36,588 nt of DNA from Pseudomonadota bacterium. GTDB lineage: Bacteria > Pseudomonadota > Gammaproteobacteria > PS1 > Pseudothioglobaceae. The position numbers and the translations under genes were made by a program. The notes under the pieces are model-generated. The model worked only from the letters and a program-made list of their open reading frames with translations, made no database searches and was not told the DNA's origin. Shown here in pieces: positions 8,001-17,161 of this stretch (within the stretch, counting starts at the first letter, position 1; every line of letters starts with the position of its first letter). The stretch spans positions 1-36,588 of the forward strand of contig JAHZJR010000039.1 in NCBI GenBank assembly GCA_022600805.1, written 5' to 3'.

Positions 8001-9749
8001 ATGAAAATAATCTTTACAGAAAGCTATGAGAATTTACAAGAGAAACTGTCATTGTTAGATGGTGAATGGGATGATTCTCAAGCTAATAAAAAAGTATTCC
8101 GTCTGAATGGAGGGGTATTGAATTGGTATATGACTACTGGAACAATTCAGTTTCAAGGTCAAGAACAGGGGAGATCACTTCTTGAATCTAAAGTTAAGTC
8201 GGTGCTGTATCCTAATGAATACCAAGTTGAGGAATCCGCAGAAACAATAAGTATTGATACTTCTGTTGCACAACCCTCGAAAGATTCAAAAAATACTTCT
8301 ACTCAATATCTTGATGTAGAGTTAGAAGATTCTGAAATTATAATAGGAATTGTAAGTGCTGTTGGCACTGAAGTAATGCATATTATTGCACCTCTAAAGA
8401 ATAGATTGTCACTGTTTGGATATGAGGTAGAAGAGATAAAAGTTTCATCTTTATTGTCTGGAGATGAAGAAACAAATGAATATGACCGAATAAAATCCTT
8501 AATGGAAAAAGGCGATGAGCTAAGAAAAACAACTAAAAATAATGCAATATTAGCTTATGGCTCAGCAAAGTTAATAAAGAAAAGTCGTGGAGCTGGAGGT
8601 AAAAAAGCTTATATTGTTAACTCACTTAAACATCCTGATGAAGTAGAGATATTAAGAAAAATATACGGACAAGGTTTTTATCTCTTTGGTGTTCACGCTG
8701 ATAGAAAACGTCGTCTTCATTATTTGACTAGTGATAAAGGTCTAACTGCTACAGAAGCAACCCAACTAACAAATATTGATGAAGATGAAAAAATCCCGCA
8801 TGGTCAACGTACTCGTGATACATACCATTTATCTGATTTTTTTATAAATTTTGGTAAAAATAATGACCAAGTTAAGAATACAATTCAACGCTTTCTAGAA
8901 TTAATATTTTCACATCCTTATAAAAATCCAACATTTGATGAGTTCTCGATGTTTATGGCTTTTTCAAGTTCTGTAAGATCAGGTGACTTATCTAGACAAG
9001 TGGGCGCTGTAATAGCAAAAAACCAACAAATACTATCAACAGGTGCTAATGAGTGCCCTGTATCTGGTGGTGGTTTATACTGGGCAGAGGTTGATAATGA
9101 AAGTGGAGAAGTTATCGATAAAGTAGATGGCAAGGATTACACAAGAAATGAAGATTCAAATAAGTCCGAGCAAAACGATATAATCCAAAACATACTTTCC
9201 AACATTAAAGGTATTGAGGGTTTTAATGAAGGAGGCATTGATAAAATTCAAGAAGTCTTAGAGCAAAGTAGAATTCGAGATTTAACAGAATTTGGAAGAG
9301 TTGTTCATGCTGAAATGGAAGCCATTCTGTCATGCGGTCGAGAAGGAATTAGTTGTATAGAATCAACATTATATTGCACAACATTTCCTTGCCATAATTG
9401 TGCAAAACATATTATTGCTTCTGGAATATCAAGAGTTGTTTATGTAGAGCCGTACCCTAAAAGTAAGGCACTTGAATTTCACTCTGACTCTATTGAATTA
9501 AACACAAAACTAGATTCTACAGAACAGACAGGGCAGGTTACCTTTGAGCCATTCACTGGTGTTGGCGCTAGAAGATTTCTTGACTTTTTTTCTATGAATC
9601 TTGGAGCAGGAAATAAGCTAAAACGTAAAAACAATGATGGAAGTACAGTTGATTGGGATAAAGACAATGCAAAAATTAGAGTGGCATTGTTGTCAGAATC
9701 ATATTTAGATATAGAAGATAATGCTTCTAAATTATTTGAGTCAAAATAA
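8001..9749 (+). CDS. avcD: Anti-phage dCTP/dCMP deaminase family protein (AvcD/DCD-like) with extra N-terminal domain
   Basis: 582 aa: C-terminal zinc deaminase motifs VVHAEMEAI and TTFPCHNCAKHII; central degenerate P-loop-like segment IIIGIVSAVGTEVMHIIAPLKNRLSLFGYEVEEIKVSSLL; about 105 aa N-terminal extension. Confidence 0.85.
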   Translation: MKIIFTESYENLQEKLSLLDGEWDDSQANKKVFRLNGGVLNWYMTTGTIQFQGQEQGRSLLESKVKSVLYPNEYQVEESAETISIDTSVAQPSKDSKNTSTQYLDVELEDSEIIIGIVSAVGTEVMHIIAPLKNRLSLFGYEVEEIKVSSLLSGDEETNEYDRIKSLMEKGDELRKTTKNNAILAYGSAKLIKKSRGAGGKKAYIVNSLKHPDEVEILRKIYGQGFYLFGVHADRKRRLHYLTSDKGLTATEATQLTNIDEDEKIPHGQRTRDTYHLSDFFINFGKNNDQVKNTIQRFLELIFSHPYKNPTFDEFSMFMAFSSSVRSGDLSRQVGAVIAKNQQILSTGANECPVSGGGLYWAEVDNESGEVIDKVDGKDYTRNEDSNKSEQNDIIQNILSNIKGIEGFNEGGIDKIQEVLEQSRIRDLTEFGRVVHAEMEAILSCGREGISCIESTLYCTTFPCHNCAKHIIASGISRVVYVEPYPKSKALEFHSDSIELNTKLDSTEQTGQVTFEPFTGVGARRFLDFFSMNLGAGNKLKRKNNDGSTVDWDKDNAKIRVALLSESYLDIEDNASKLFESK

Positions 9750-11527
9750 TGATTAATTCAAAGATCAGCATTAAAAATTCAACATTAACCCACCTCTGGC
9801 ACCACCTTTCAAAGCGCCGTCAAAAACAATTCTGGCTATTGCTAATCCTGATGATAATCGCATCTCTATTAGAGGTAGTCAGTGTAGGAGCAGTACTGCC
9901 ATTTCTAGGAATATTAACGGCACCAGAGCAGGTTTATCAGCATCCACTCATGCAGCCTATCATCCAAATTCTAGAGCTAACCGAGCCTAAACAATTAATA
10001 TTGCCACTAACCATTCTATTTATCACTGCAGCACTCCTAGCCGGTATCATTCGCCTAACACTGCTATACGCCATGACCCGACTCTCGTTCGCAACAGGCG
10101 CAGATCTCAGTATCAATATCTATCGTCGTACCTTATACCAAGCATACGAAGTGCATGTGTCGCGCAATAGTAGCGAGGTCATTAATGGCATTATCACCAA
10201 AACAAACACAGTAATCAATGGAGTAATCTCGCCAACACTAAACCTTATTAGCTCGATAATTCTGCTGGTAGGTATCATGGGTGCACTCTTTGCAATTAAC
10301 CCGACGATCGCGCTATCAGCATCTATCGGTTTTGGTCTGCTTTACTGGATAGTTATTCGTTACACCAAAACACACCTAAAGGACAACAGTAAAACGATTG
10401 CAGATCAATCCACCCAGATGATTAAATCACTTCAAGAGGGTTTAGGTGGAATCCGTGATGTGCTTATCGATGGAACGCAACATTTCTACTGCAAACTTTA
10501 CCGTAATGCAGATCTGCCACTACGTCGCGCATCAGGTAATAATCAATTCATTGGCGGAAGCCCTAGATATGCAATGGAAGCAATTGGAATGACACTGATT
10601 GCTGGACTTGCCTATCTGATGACACAGCAAGAGGGTGGCATGGTGACAGCAATCCCCGTGTTAGGCGCATTGGCGCTTGGCGCTCAAAGACTGCTTCCAG
10701 CACTGCAGCAGGCTTATGGTGCTTATAGTCAAATCAAAGGCTCAAAATCATCATTTGAGGATGTGCTGGATTTATTGGATCAGCCACTACCAGAATATGC
10801 ATATCAGCCACTACCAGAACCGATTTCTTTTGTAAAAGAGATTAAACTGAATAATCTTAACTTTCGTTATAGTGAGGATTCACCTTGGATATTGAAAAAT
10901 GTCAATCTCTCTCTAAAAAAAGGCAGCCGTATCGGCTTTATGGGGGTAACCGGAAGTGGTAAAAGTACCCTGCTAGATATTATCATGGGGCTACTCCCAG
11001 AAACTGAGGGTGGGCTGATTATTGATAATCAGACAATCAATAGTCAAAACCGTAGAGCCTGGCAAGCGCATATTGCCCATGTGCCACAAAATATTTATCT
11101 ATCAGATAGCACTATTGAAGAGAATATCGCTTTTGGTGTTGCAAAAAATTTGATCGATCACCAGCGAGTCAAAAAAGCTGCCCGGCAAGCGCAAATTGCA
11201 GAGTTGATAGAAGAGTGGAAAGATGGCTATCAAACATTTGTAGGTGAAAGAGGTATTCGTCTATCTGGCGGGCAACGCCAAAGAATTGGTATTGCAAGGG
11301 CGCTCTATAAACAAGCCAATGTGTTAATATTTGATGAGGCAACCAGTGCATTAGACAACGAAACCGAACAAGCGGTAATGGATGCAATTGAGGGTCTAGG
11401 TGAAGAGATAACGATATTAATAATTGCACACAGGCTAACAACTTTAAAAGGTTGCGATAAAATAATAAAATTAGAGAAAGACTATGCTGTTCGCATAGGG
11501 AGCTATAAAGAGGTGATTAATGAGTAA
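9749..11527 (+). CDS. ABC transporter, fused permease/ATPase (MsbA/PglK-like polysaccharide flippase)
   Basis: 592 aa; TM N-half, Walker A GVTGSGKST, signature LSGGQRQRIGIARAL, Walker B VLIFDEATSALD, H-loop AHRL. Confidence 0.93.
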   Translation: MINSKISIKNSTLTHLWHHLSKRRQKQFWLLLILMIIASLLEVVSVGAVLPFLGILTAPEQVYQHPLMQPIIQILELTEPKQLILPLTILFITAALLAGIIRLTLLYAMTRLSFATGADLSINIYRRTLYQAYEVHVSRNSSEVINGIITKTNTVINGVISPTLNLISSIILLVGIMGALFAINPTIALSASIGFGLLYWIVIRYTKTHLKDNSKTIADQSTQMIKSLQEGLGGIRDVLIDGTQHFYCKLYRNADLPLRRASGNNQFIGGSPRYAMEAIGMTLIAGLAYLMTQQEGGMVTAIPVLGALALGAQRLLPALQQAYGAYSQIKGSKSSFEDVLDLLDQPLPEYAYQPLPEPISFVKEIKLNNLNFRYSEDSPWILKNVNLSLKKGSRIGFMGVTGSGKSTLLDIIMGLLPETEGGLIIDNQTINSQNRRAWQAHIAHVPQNIYLSDSTIEENIAFGVAKNLIDHQRVKKAARQAQIAELIEEWKDGYQTFVGERGIRLSGGQRQRIGIARALYKQANVLIFDEATSALDNETEQAVMDAIEGLGEEITILIIAHRLTTLKGCDKIIKLEKDYAVRIGSYKEVINE

Positions 11528-12131
11528 AAGCTGTAAAGTAGAGCAACTGTTTAATCAGTCTATTGAGGTCAAACAAGCTTGCATAGAGCAAGGGTTTCAA
11601 CCGCTTTACCGTATTTCTGAGTATATAACTCAGTCAATCCAGAATGGTGGAAAAATTATGCTATGTGGTAATGGAGGCTCAGCAGCTGATGCACAACATT
11701 TGGCAGCGGAAATGTTAGTGCGTCTTAGGCCTATGAACAATAGAGAGGGGGTTGCAGCCATTACATTGGCTCAAGATACATCAACCGTTACAGCATGTGG
11801 AAATGATTTTGGGTATGATGTGCTTTACGAGCGCGTATTAAGATCTCTTGGAAAGTCCGGAGATTGTCTGATTGGAATCACCACTTCGGGAAATTCAAAA
11901 AACGTAATACTTGCAATGAAAGCTGCCAAAGAATTAAACATTAAAGTATTTGGATTTCTGGGTTGTGGAGGTGGCGAGGCATTAAAATATTGTGATGAGG
12001 TGTTTATCGTTCCTAGTAATGATACCGGTAGAATCCAAGAGGCGCATATCACAGCGGGTCATGCGCTAATGGAAAATATTGAAGATCAGTTAATTGAGAC
12101 TGGATATCTAAATTTACAGGATCAACAATGA
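11520..12131 (+). CDS. gmhA: SIS-domain sugar-phosphate isomerase (GmhA/phosphoheptose isomerase-like)
   Basis: 203 aa; MLCGNGGSAADAQHLAAEMLVR, GITTSGNSKNVILAMKAAKE, EAHITAGHALMENIEDQL. Confidence 0.87.
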   Translation: MSKSCKVEQLFNQSIEVKQACIEQGFQPLYRISEYITQSIQNGGKIMLCGNGGSAADAQHLAAEMLVRLRPMNNREGVAAITLAQDTSTVTACGNDFGYDVLYERVLRSLGKSGDCLIGITTSGNSKNVILAMKAAKELNIKVFGFLGCGGGEALKYCDEVFIVPSNDTGRIQEAHITAGHALMENIEDQLIETGYLNLQDQQ

Positions 12132-12625
12132 CTCTAAAAGATATCGATGCATTTGTTTTTGATTTTGATGGAGTGTTGACAAACAACTTAGTGCATTTAG
12201 ATCAGAACGGTAAAGAGAGTGTCAGTTGTAGTCGTGCAGATGGCCTAGCTTTCGATGTTCTGCGTAAATTAGATAAGCCTGCTTTTATCCTATCGACAGA
12301 AAATAATCCTGTTGTAACAATGCGCGCAAAAAAACTAAAAATTCCAGTAGTGCAGGGTGTGGACGATAAAGTAGAAGCCATTAAAAAATTGGCAAATAAA
12401 AATAACTATAGTTTAAAGAGTATTTTATATGTTGGAAACGATCTTAACGATTATCTTGTGATGCAACTATGTGGCTATACTATATGTCCGGCAGATAGCC
12501 ATTTCAAAATTAAAGAAATTTCTGATGTTGTACTCAAAACAAATGGTGGAAATGGAGTTGTGAGAGAGTTGTTAGAAGATGTTCTAAGTTTAGATTTTAT
12601 TAAAATTTTGTATCAAACTAATTAA
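12128..12625 (+). CDS. HAD phosphatase, KdsC/NeuA-C-terminal type
   Basis: 165 aa; FVFDFDGVLTNN, SRADGLAFDVLRK, ILSTENN, YVGNDLNDYLVMQLCGYTICPADSH. Confidence 0.88.
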   Translation: MTLKDIDAFVFDFDGVLTNNLVHLDQNGKESVSCSRADGLAFDVLRKLDKPAFILSTENNPVVTMRAKKLKIPVVQGVDDKVEAIKKLANKNNYSLKSILYVGNDLNDYLVMQLCGYTICPADSHFKIKEISDVVLKTNGGNGVVRELLEDVLSLDFIKILYQTN

Positions 12626-12635
12626 TAGGAGAGTT

Positions 12636-13469
12636 ATGTCAATAACCATAATAGCAGAGATAGGAATCAACCATAATGGTGATATGGATATTTGCAAGCG
12701 GCTGATCGATGTTGCCGCAGATTCAGGTGCAGATTGTGTGAAGTTTCAAAAGCGAGATATCAATCAGGTTTACACTCAGGATTTTTTAGATTCGCCAAGA
12801 GAAAGTCAATGGGGTACAACTCAAAGAGAGCAAAAATTAGGCTTAGAATTTAGTGCAGAGCAGTATCAAGAAATTGAAGATTATTGCAAAGAAAAGGGGC
12901 TTGAATGGTTTGCGAGCGCTTGGGATATTAATTCACAAAAATTCTTGCGCCAATTTAACTCTAAATATAACAAAGTCGCCTCAGCAATGATAGTGCATAC
13001 AGATTTATTAAAAGAGATTGCCAGCGAAGGCAAGCATACTTTTATCTCAACAGGTATGACAACTTATGATGATATTCAAACTGCAGTAGATATTTTCAGA
13101 GAGGCAGGCTGCTCATTTGAGCTAATGCACACTGTTTCAACCTATCCAATGAAAGATGAAGATGCCAACCTTAAAATGATCGAAACTTTAAGAGAAAAAT
13201 TCGGTTGTAATGTTGGCTATAGTGGGCATGAAGTGGGTTTGGCAGTCTCTTATGCAGCTGCTGCATTAGGGATTAGCTCACTTGAAAGGCATATTACATT
13301 AGATAGATCAATGTATGGATCAGACCAATCAGCATCCGTAGAGCCGCCAGGTTTTAAGAATCTAATAGGCGCAGTTAGAAAAATTGAAGTGGCAATGGGT
13401 GATGGTGTAAAGCGAATTTATGAAGCAGAAGCGCCTATCGCTGCAAATCTTCGTCAGCATCTTGACTGA
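12636..13469 (+). CDS. NeuB-family ulosonate synthase lacking the C-terminal SAF domain
   Basis: 277 aa; IIAEIGINHNGDMDICKRLIDVAADSGADCVKFQKR, FISTGMTTYDDI, GYSGHEVG, LERHITLDRSMYGSDQSAS; ends at EAPIAANLRQHLD. Confidence 0.9.
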   Translation: MSITIIAEIGINHNGDMDICKRLIDVAADSGADCVKFQKRDINQVYTQDFLDSPRESQWGTTQREQKLGLEFSAEQYQEIEDYCKEKGLEWFASAWDINSQKFLRQFNSKYNKVASAMIVHTDLLKEIASEGKHTFISTGMTTYDDIQTAVDIFREAGCSFELMHTVSTYPMKDEDANLKMIETLREKFGCNVGYSGHEVGLAVSYAAAALGISSLERHITLDRSMYGSDQSASVEPPGFKNLIGAVRKIEVAMGDGVKRIYEAEAPIAANLRQHLD

Positions 13470-13481
13470 AAGTAAAACAAT

Positions 13482-14306
13482 ATGAAAAATAAAATAGGTG
13501 TCATGCAAGGGCGGTTAGTGCCTAAATATCAAGGTCGATACCAAGCTTTTCCTGTGGGAATGTGGCAAGATGAATTTATAGTTGCTAAAGAGTGTGGTTT
13601 GGATTTAATTGAATTTATATTAGATTTTAATGATGCAGAAGAAAATCCACTGCTCAAAGAAGACGGCGTTGATGAAATAAAATCAATTATTAACAAAACA
13701 GGCGTATCTGTACAGACCATCTGCGCAGATTATTTTATGGAAGCGCCTCTGCATTCGAGTGATGATAAAGTTGCAGAAGAGAGTTTTGAAATTTTAGAGA
13801 GACTATTAAAGACAGCTAAGGCATTAAAAATTACAGACATTGTAATTCCTTGTGTTGATCAATCCAGCCTAAAAACTAAAGAAGCGGTTGGTAGATTTGT
13901 TGAACAAATAACAAAAATTATCCCACAAATTGAAAAGCAAAATATTAACTTATCTTTAGAAACTGACCTACCGCCAAAGCCATTTATTGAACTGCTAAAT
14001 AGTTTGAACTCTAAAAATATTACCGTTAATTATGATATTGGTAATAGTGCCGCACTAGGATTTGATTCTGATGAAGAGCTAGAAGCTTATGGGGATAGAA
14101 TTACAGATATTCATATTAAGGATAGGGTATTAGGCGGCGGCCCAGTTACATTGGGTGAAGGTAATGCAGATTTTGATAAATTTTTCAATAAGCTAAAAGA
14201 TTTATATTATCAAGGGCCTTTTATTATGCAAGCTTATCGTGATGATGAAGGGGTGGAGATATTTAAAAAACAATTAGACTGGATTAAAAAATACCTCAAT
14301 GGCTGA
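13482..14306 (+). CDS. Sugar phosphate isomerase/epimerase (xylose isomerase-like TIM barrel)
   Basis: 274 aa; GVMQGRLVPKYQGRYQAFP, LSLETDLPPKPF, VNYDIGNSAALGFDSDEEL, DIHIKDRVLGGGPVTLGEGNADF. Confidence 0.85.
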   Translation: MKNKIGVMQGRLVPKYQGRYQAFPVGMWQDEFIVAKECGLDLIEFILDFNDAEENPLLKEDGVDEIKSIINKTGVSVQTICADYFMEAPLHSSDDKVAEESFEILERLLKTAKALKITDIVIPCVDQSSLKTKEAVGRFVEQITKIIPQIEKQNINLSLETDLPPKPFIELLNSLNSKNITVNYDIGNSAALGFDSDEELEAYGDRITDIHIKDRVLGGGPVTLGEGNADFDKFFNKLKDLYYQGPFIMQAYRDDEGVEIFKKQLDWIKKYLNG

Positions 14307-15024
14307 TATTGTTGCTATTATTCCTGCAAGATCAGGCTCTAAGTCTTTAGTAGATAAGAACATTAAAGTACTATCTGGGCATCCTTTAATCGCATATAGT
14401 ATCGCGGCTGCAAAACTATCAAAGAAAATTGATAGAGTGATTGTCTCTACCAATTCTAAAGAGTATGTAGATATCGCCAGACAATATGGTGCAGAAGTGC
14501 CCTTTATTCGTCCTGATGAATTTTCCACAGACACCGCCACAGATAAAGATTTTCTAGTCCACGCAATGAATTATCTTGAAGAAAATGAAGGCAGTACACC
14601 AGAATATTGGGTTCATCTACGCCCAACCACACCTTTAAGAGATGTGAAAGTAGTCGATAATGCTATTGATGAAATCATACAAGATAAGAGCGCAACCTCT
14701 TTGCGTTCTGGACATAAGGCGCCAGAATCACCCTTAAAATGGTTTGTAAAGGATAATTGTTACTTTAAAGGCTTGGTGAGTGGTGAAGATTATAATTTGC
14801 CAAAAGAAGCCTTTAAGCAAGTTTATATCCCTGATGGAGTTGTTGATATTGTCAAGTCCTCATTTGTTATGAATAATAATGAAATTCATGGCGATAAGAT
14901 GATTGGGTTTGAGTCACCTGTCTGTACAGAAGTGGATTCAGTCGAAGAGTTTGAATATATTCAATATCAAATAGATAAAAATGGTTCAGAGTTATTGGAT
15001 TATTTGAATCAAGTTGGGAGTTAG
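14299..15024 (+). CDS. Acylneuraminate cytidylyltransferase family protein (NeuA-like)
   Basis: 241 aa; IIPARSGSKSLVDKNIKVLSGHPLIAYSIAAA, RPDEFSTDTATDKDFLVHAM, VHLRPTTPLRD. Confidence 0.92.
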   Translation: MADIVAIIPARSGSKSLVDKNIKVLSGHPLIAYSIAAAKLSKKIDRVIVSTNSKEYVDIARQYGAEVPFIRPDEFSTDTATDKDFLVHAMNYLEENEGSTPEYWVHLRPTTPLRDVKVVDNAIDEIIQDKSATSLRSGHKAPESPLKWFVKDNCYFKGLVSGEDYNLPKEAFKQVYIPDGVVDIVKSSFVMNNNEIHGDKMIGFESPVCTEVDSVEEFEYIQYQIDKNGSELLDYLNQVGS

Positions 15025-15027
15025 CTT

Positions 15028-15772
15028 ATGGCATCCACTAATATAGAAACATTTTTTAAGTGTAAAGATTATCAGGAAGCAATAAATAGAAGTTCTGGAT
15101 ATGAGAATAGCAGTTTAATAGAGAGGCTAGTTGAAAATAATAAAAATAATCCACCATGGAAAGAAAAAGATGGAAATTTATATATCGAGCACAGGCAGTT
15201 AGAATTATGCACTGCTTTAATGTGGGTTATTTGTAAAAATAAATATACGGACATAAGAGTATCTGATGTTGGGGGGGGGTAATGGGTACTTGCTTTTTTA
15301 TAGTAAGAAGTTTATCCCTGGCATTAATTGGAATTGGACGGTTTTCGAAAGTGATGCAGTGGCTTTAGCATACTCTCAATTTGAAGAAGAGTCTGGTATT
15401 AAGTGGCAATCAAGCAGTACTCAGATAAAGAAGAATTCCGAGGTAGCACTTTTTTCTTGTACTTTGCAATATTTAAAATCACCTCTTGAAGTGTTAAAAA
15501 AATATGCACTAAATCATAAGTATTTAATTATTACAAGAATTCCGTTTATTAGTAAAGATAGTCATATTATTACTAGACAAACCTTTCCTGATGAAGGTGA
15601 ATATCAGGATGAAGCTACTTCGTGGCCAGCTTGGTTTTTTTCAAAGGAAAAATTCCTTGCTGATATTTGTAAAATAGGAGATATTGTTTATCAGTGGAAA
15701 ACCCCATCAGAAGTGTTATTATTTGAAGGTGAAAATATAATAATGGAAGGTATGTTGATTCGTGTTAAATAA
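15028..15772 (+). CDS. Putative methyltransferase (TIGR04325/LIC12133-like), out of frame at G9 tract in this sequence
   Basis: Two ORFs (15028-15282, 15266-15772) join at G9 15271-15279; with G8 the reading is ...YTDIRVSDVGGGNGYLLFYSKKFIPG..., a class I SAM-binding motif, about 247 aa in total. Confidence 0.75.
15271..15279 (+). repeat. Homopolymeric G9 tract (putative phase-variation switch)
   Basis: gatgttGGGGGGGGGtaatgg inside the methyltransferase coding region; G9 gives TAA at 15280-15282. Confidence 0.8.
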
Positions 15773-15796
15773 AATTTGTTTTAGAGTGAGTTGGTA

Positions 15797-17161
15797 ATGG
15801 CAGGCAATGGTTTTTCTCATCAACCAATTAAGGTTGAAAAAATAGCGACAAAATATCGCACAATAAAGACAGATATCCCTGTACCTGAAAGTATTCCCAT
15901 GCTTGAAAAAATGTATGAAATAGAGGCACAAGCAATGCATGGGCAGTTGTCGATGGTTTGGGATAGGGCGGATGATTTTCAAGTCTATGATCAATGGGGT
16001 AATATTTGGTTAGACTTTACCAGTACCATCTTTGTAGCAAATGCAGGGCATGGCAACCAGCGTATAGTCAAAGCATTGAAAGAGGTATTGGATAAGCCTT
16101 TGTTGCATACTTATACATACGCATCAAGTGAACGAATTGATTATTTAGAATATTTAATTAAAAACACTCCAAAGCAGTTTGAAAAGGCATTTTTACTTTC
16201 TGCAGGTACAGAGGCTACAGAGGCAGCGTTAAAGTTAATGCGCCTTAATGGGCAAAAGCAGGGCAAAAGGAAAGGTGGCGTTATTTGCTTTAATGGCGCA
16301 TTTCATGGTCGCACTATGGGCGCTCAGATGATGACAGGTAGCAAACCCGCAAGAGAGTGGATAGGCTACCAAGATCCTAACATCCATCATCTGAACTTTC
16401 CTTACTCTTGGGAAATTGACAATCCGAAAGAGTTTTTTAATATTGAAATTGAGCAATTGCTAAAAAATCGCGGATTGGATGCAGATAGAGACCTGTGTGG
16501 TTTTATGCTCGAAACTTTTCAAGGATGGGGTGCGGTTTTTTACCCTAAAGATTTTGTGCAAGCTTTGATGAAATTTGCCAAAAAACACAATATGTTGGTT
16601 GCCTTTGACGAGATGCAAGCAGGTTTCGGACGGACAGGAAAATTATTTGGCTATGAGCATTACGAAGTTGAGCCTGATATTTTATGTTGTGGCAAGGGGG
16701 CTAGTTCAGGATTGCCATTAGCAATCGTATTAGGCTCAAAAGAGATAATGGATTTACCTGATATTGGCTCAATGAGCTCCACTCACTCTGCCAATCCCTT
16801 GGTTTGCGTAGCAGGGCATCAAAATTTGAAAGCTATGCTGGAAGACGGGTTGATTGATAACTCAAATAATCTAGGCAATATTTTTCATCAAAGATTAAAT
16901 GAGATTAAAGATAGATACCCTAATCATTTGAAATATATTTTTGGCAAAGGGTTGTTGGCGGCACTTATTTTTATAGATAAAAGTGGGGAGCCATTAAGTA
17001 GCTTGTGTGACAAGATTAGTGAAAAAGCTTTTCAAAAAGGGTTGTTAGTCGTGCACACAGGCAGAGAATCTATTAAATTGGCACCGCCATTAAGTATGAC
17101 TAAAGAGGCTTTGTTGGAAGGGTTGGATGTTCTGGAAATATGCATTAAAGAGTCTACATGA
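15797..17161 (+). CDS. Class III PLP-dependent aminotransferase (acetylornithine/glutamate-1-semialdehyde aminotransferase-like)
   Basis: FLSAGTEATEAALKLMR, FNGAFHGRTMGAQMMTG, VAFDEMQAGFGRTGKLFGYEHYEVEPDILCCGKGASSGLPLAIV. ORF-track start 15791; ATG 15797 is also in frame. Confidence 0.92.
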   Translation: MAGNGFSHQPIKVEKIATKYRTIKTDIPVPESIPMLEKMYEIEAQAMHGQLSMVWDRADDFQVYDQWGNIWLDFTSTIFVANAGHGNQRIVKALKEVLDKPLLHTYTYASSERIDYLEYLIKNTPKQFEKAFLLSAGTEATEAALKLMRLNGQKQGKRKGGVICFNGAFHGRTMGAQMMTGSKPAREWIGYQDPNIHHLNFPYSWEIDNPKEFFNIEIEQLLKNRGLDADRDLCGFMLETFQGWGAVFYPKDFVQALMKFAKKHNMLVAFDEMQAGFGRTGKLFGYEHYEVEPDILCCGKGASSGLPLAIVLGSKEIMDLPDIGSMSSTHSANPLVCVAGHQNLKAMLEDGLIDNSNNLGNIFHQRLNEIKDRYPNHLKYIFGKGLLAALIFIDKSGEPLSSLCDKISEKAFQKGLLVVHTGRESIKLAPPLSMTKEALLEGLDVLEICIKEST

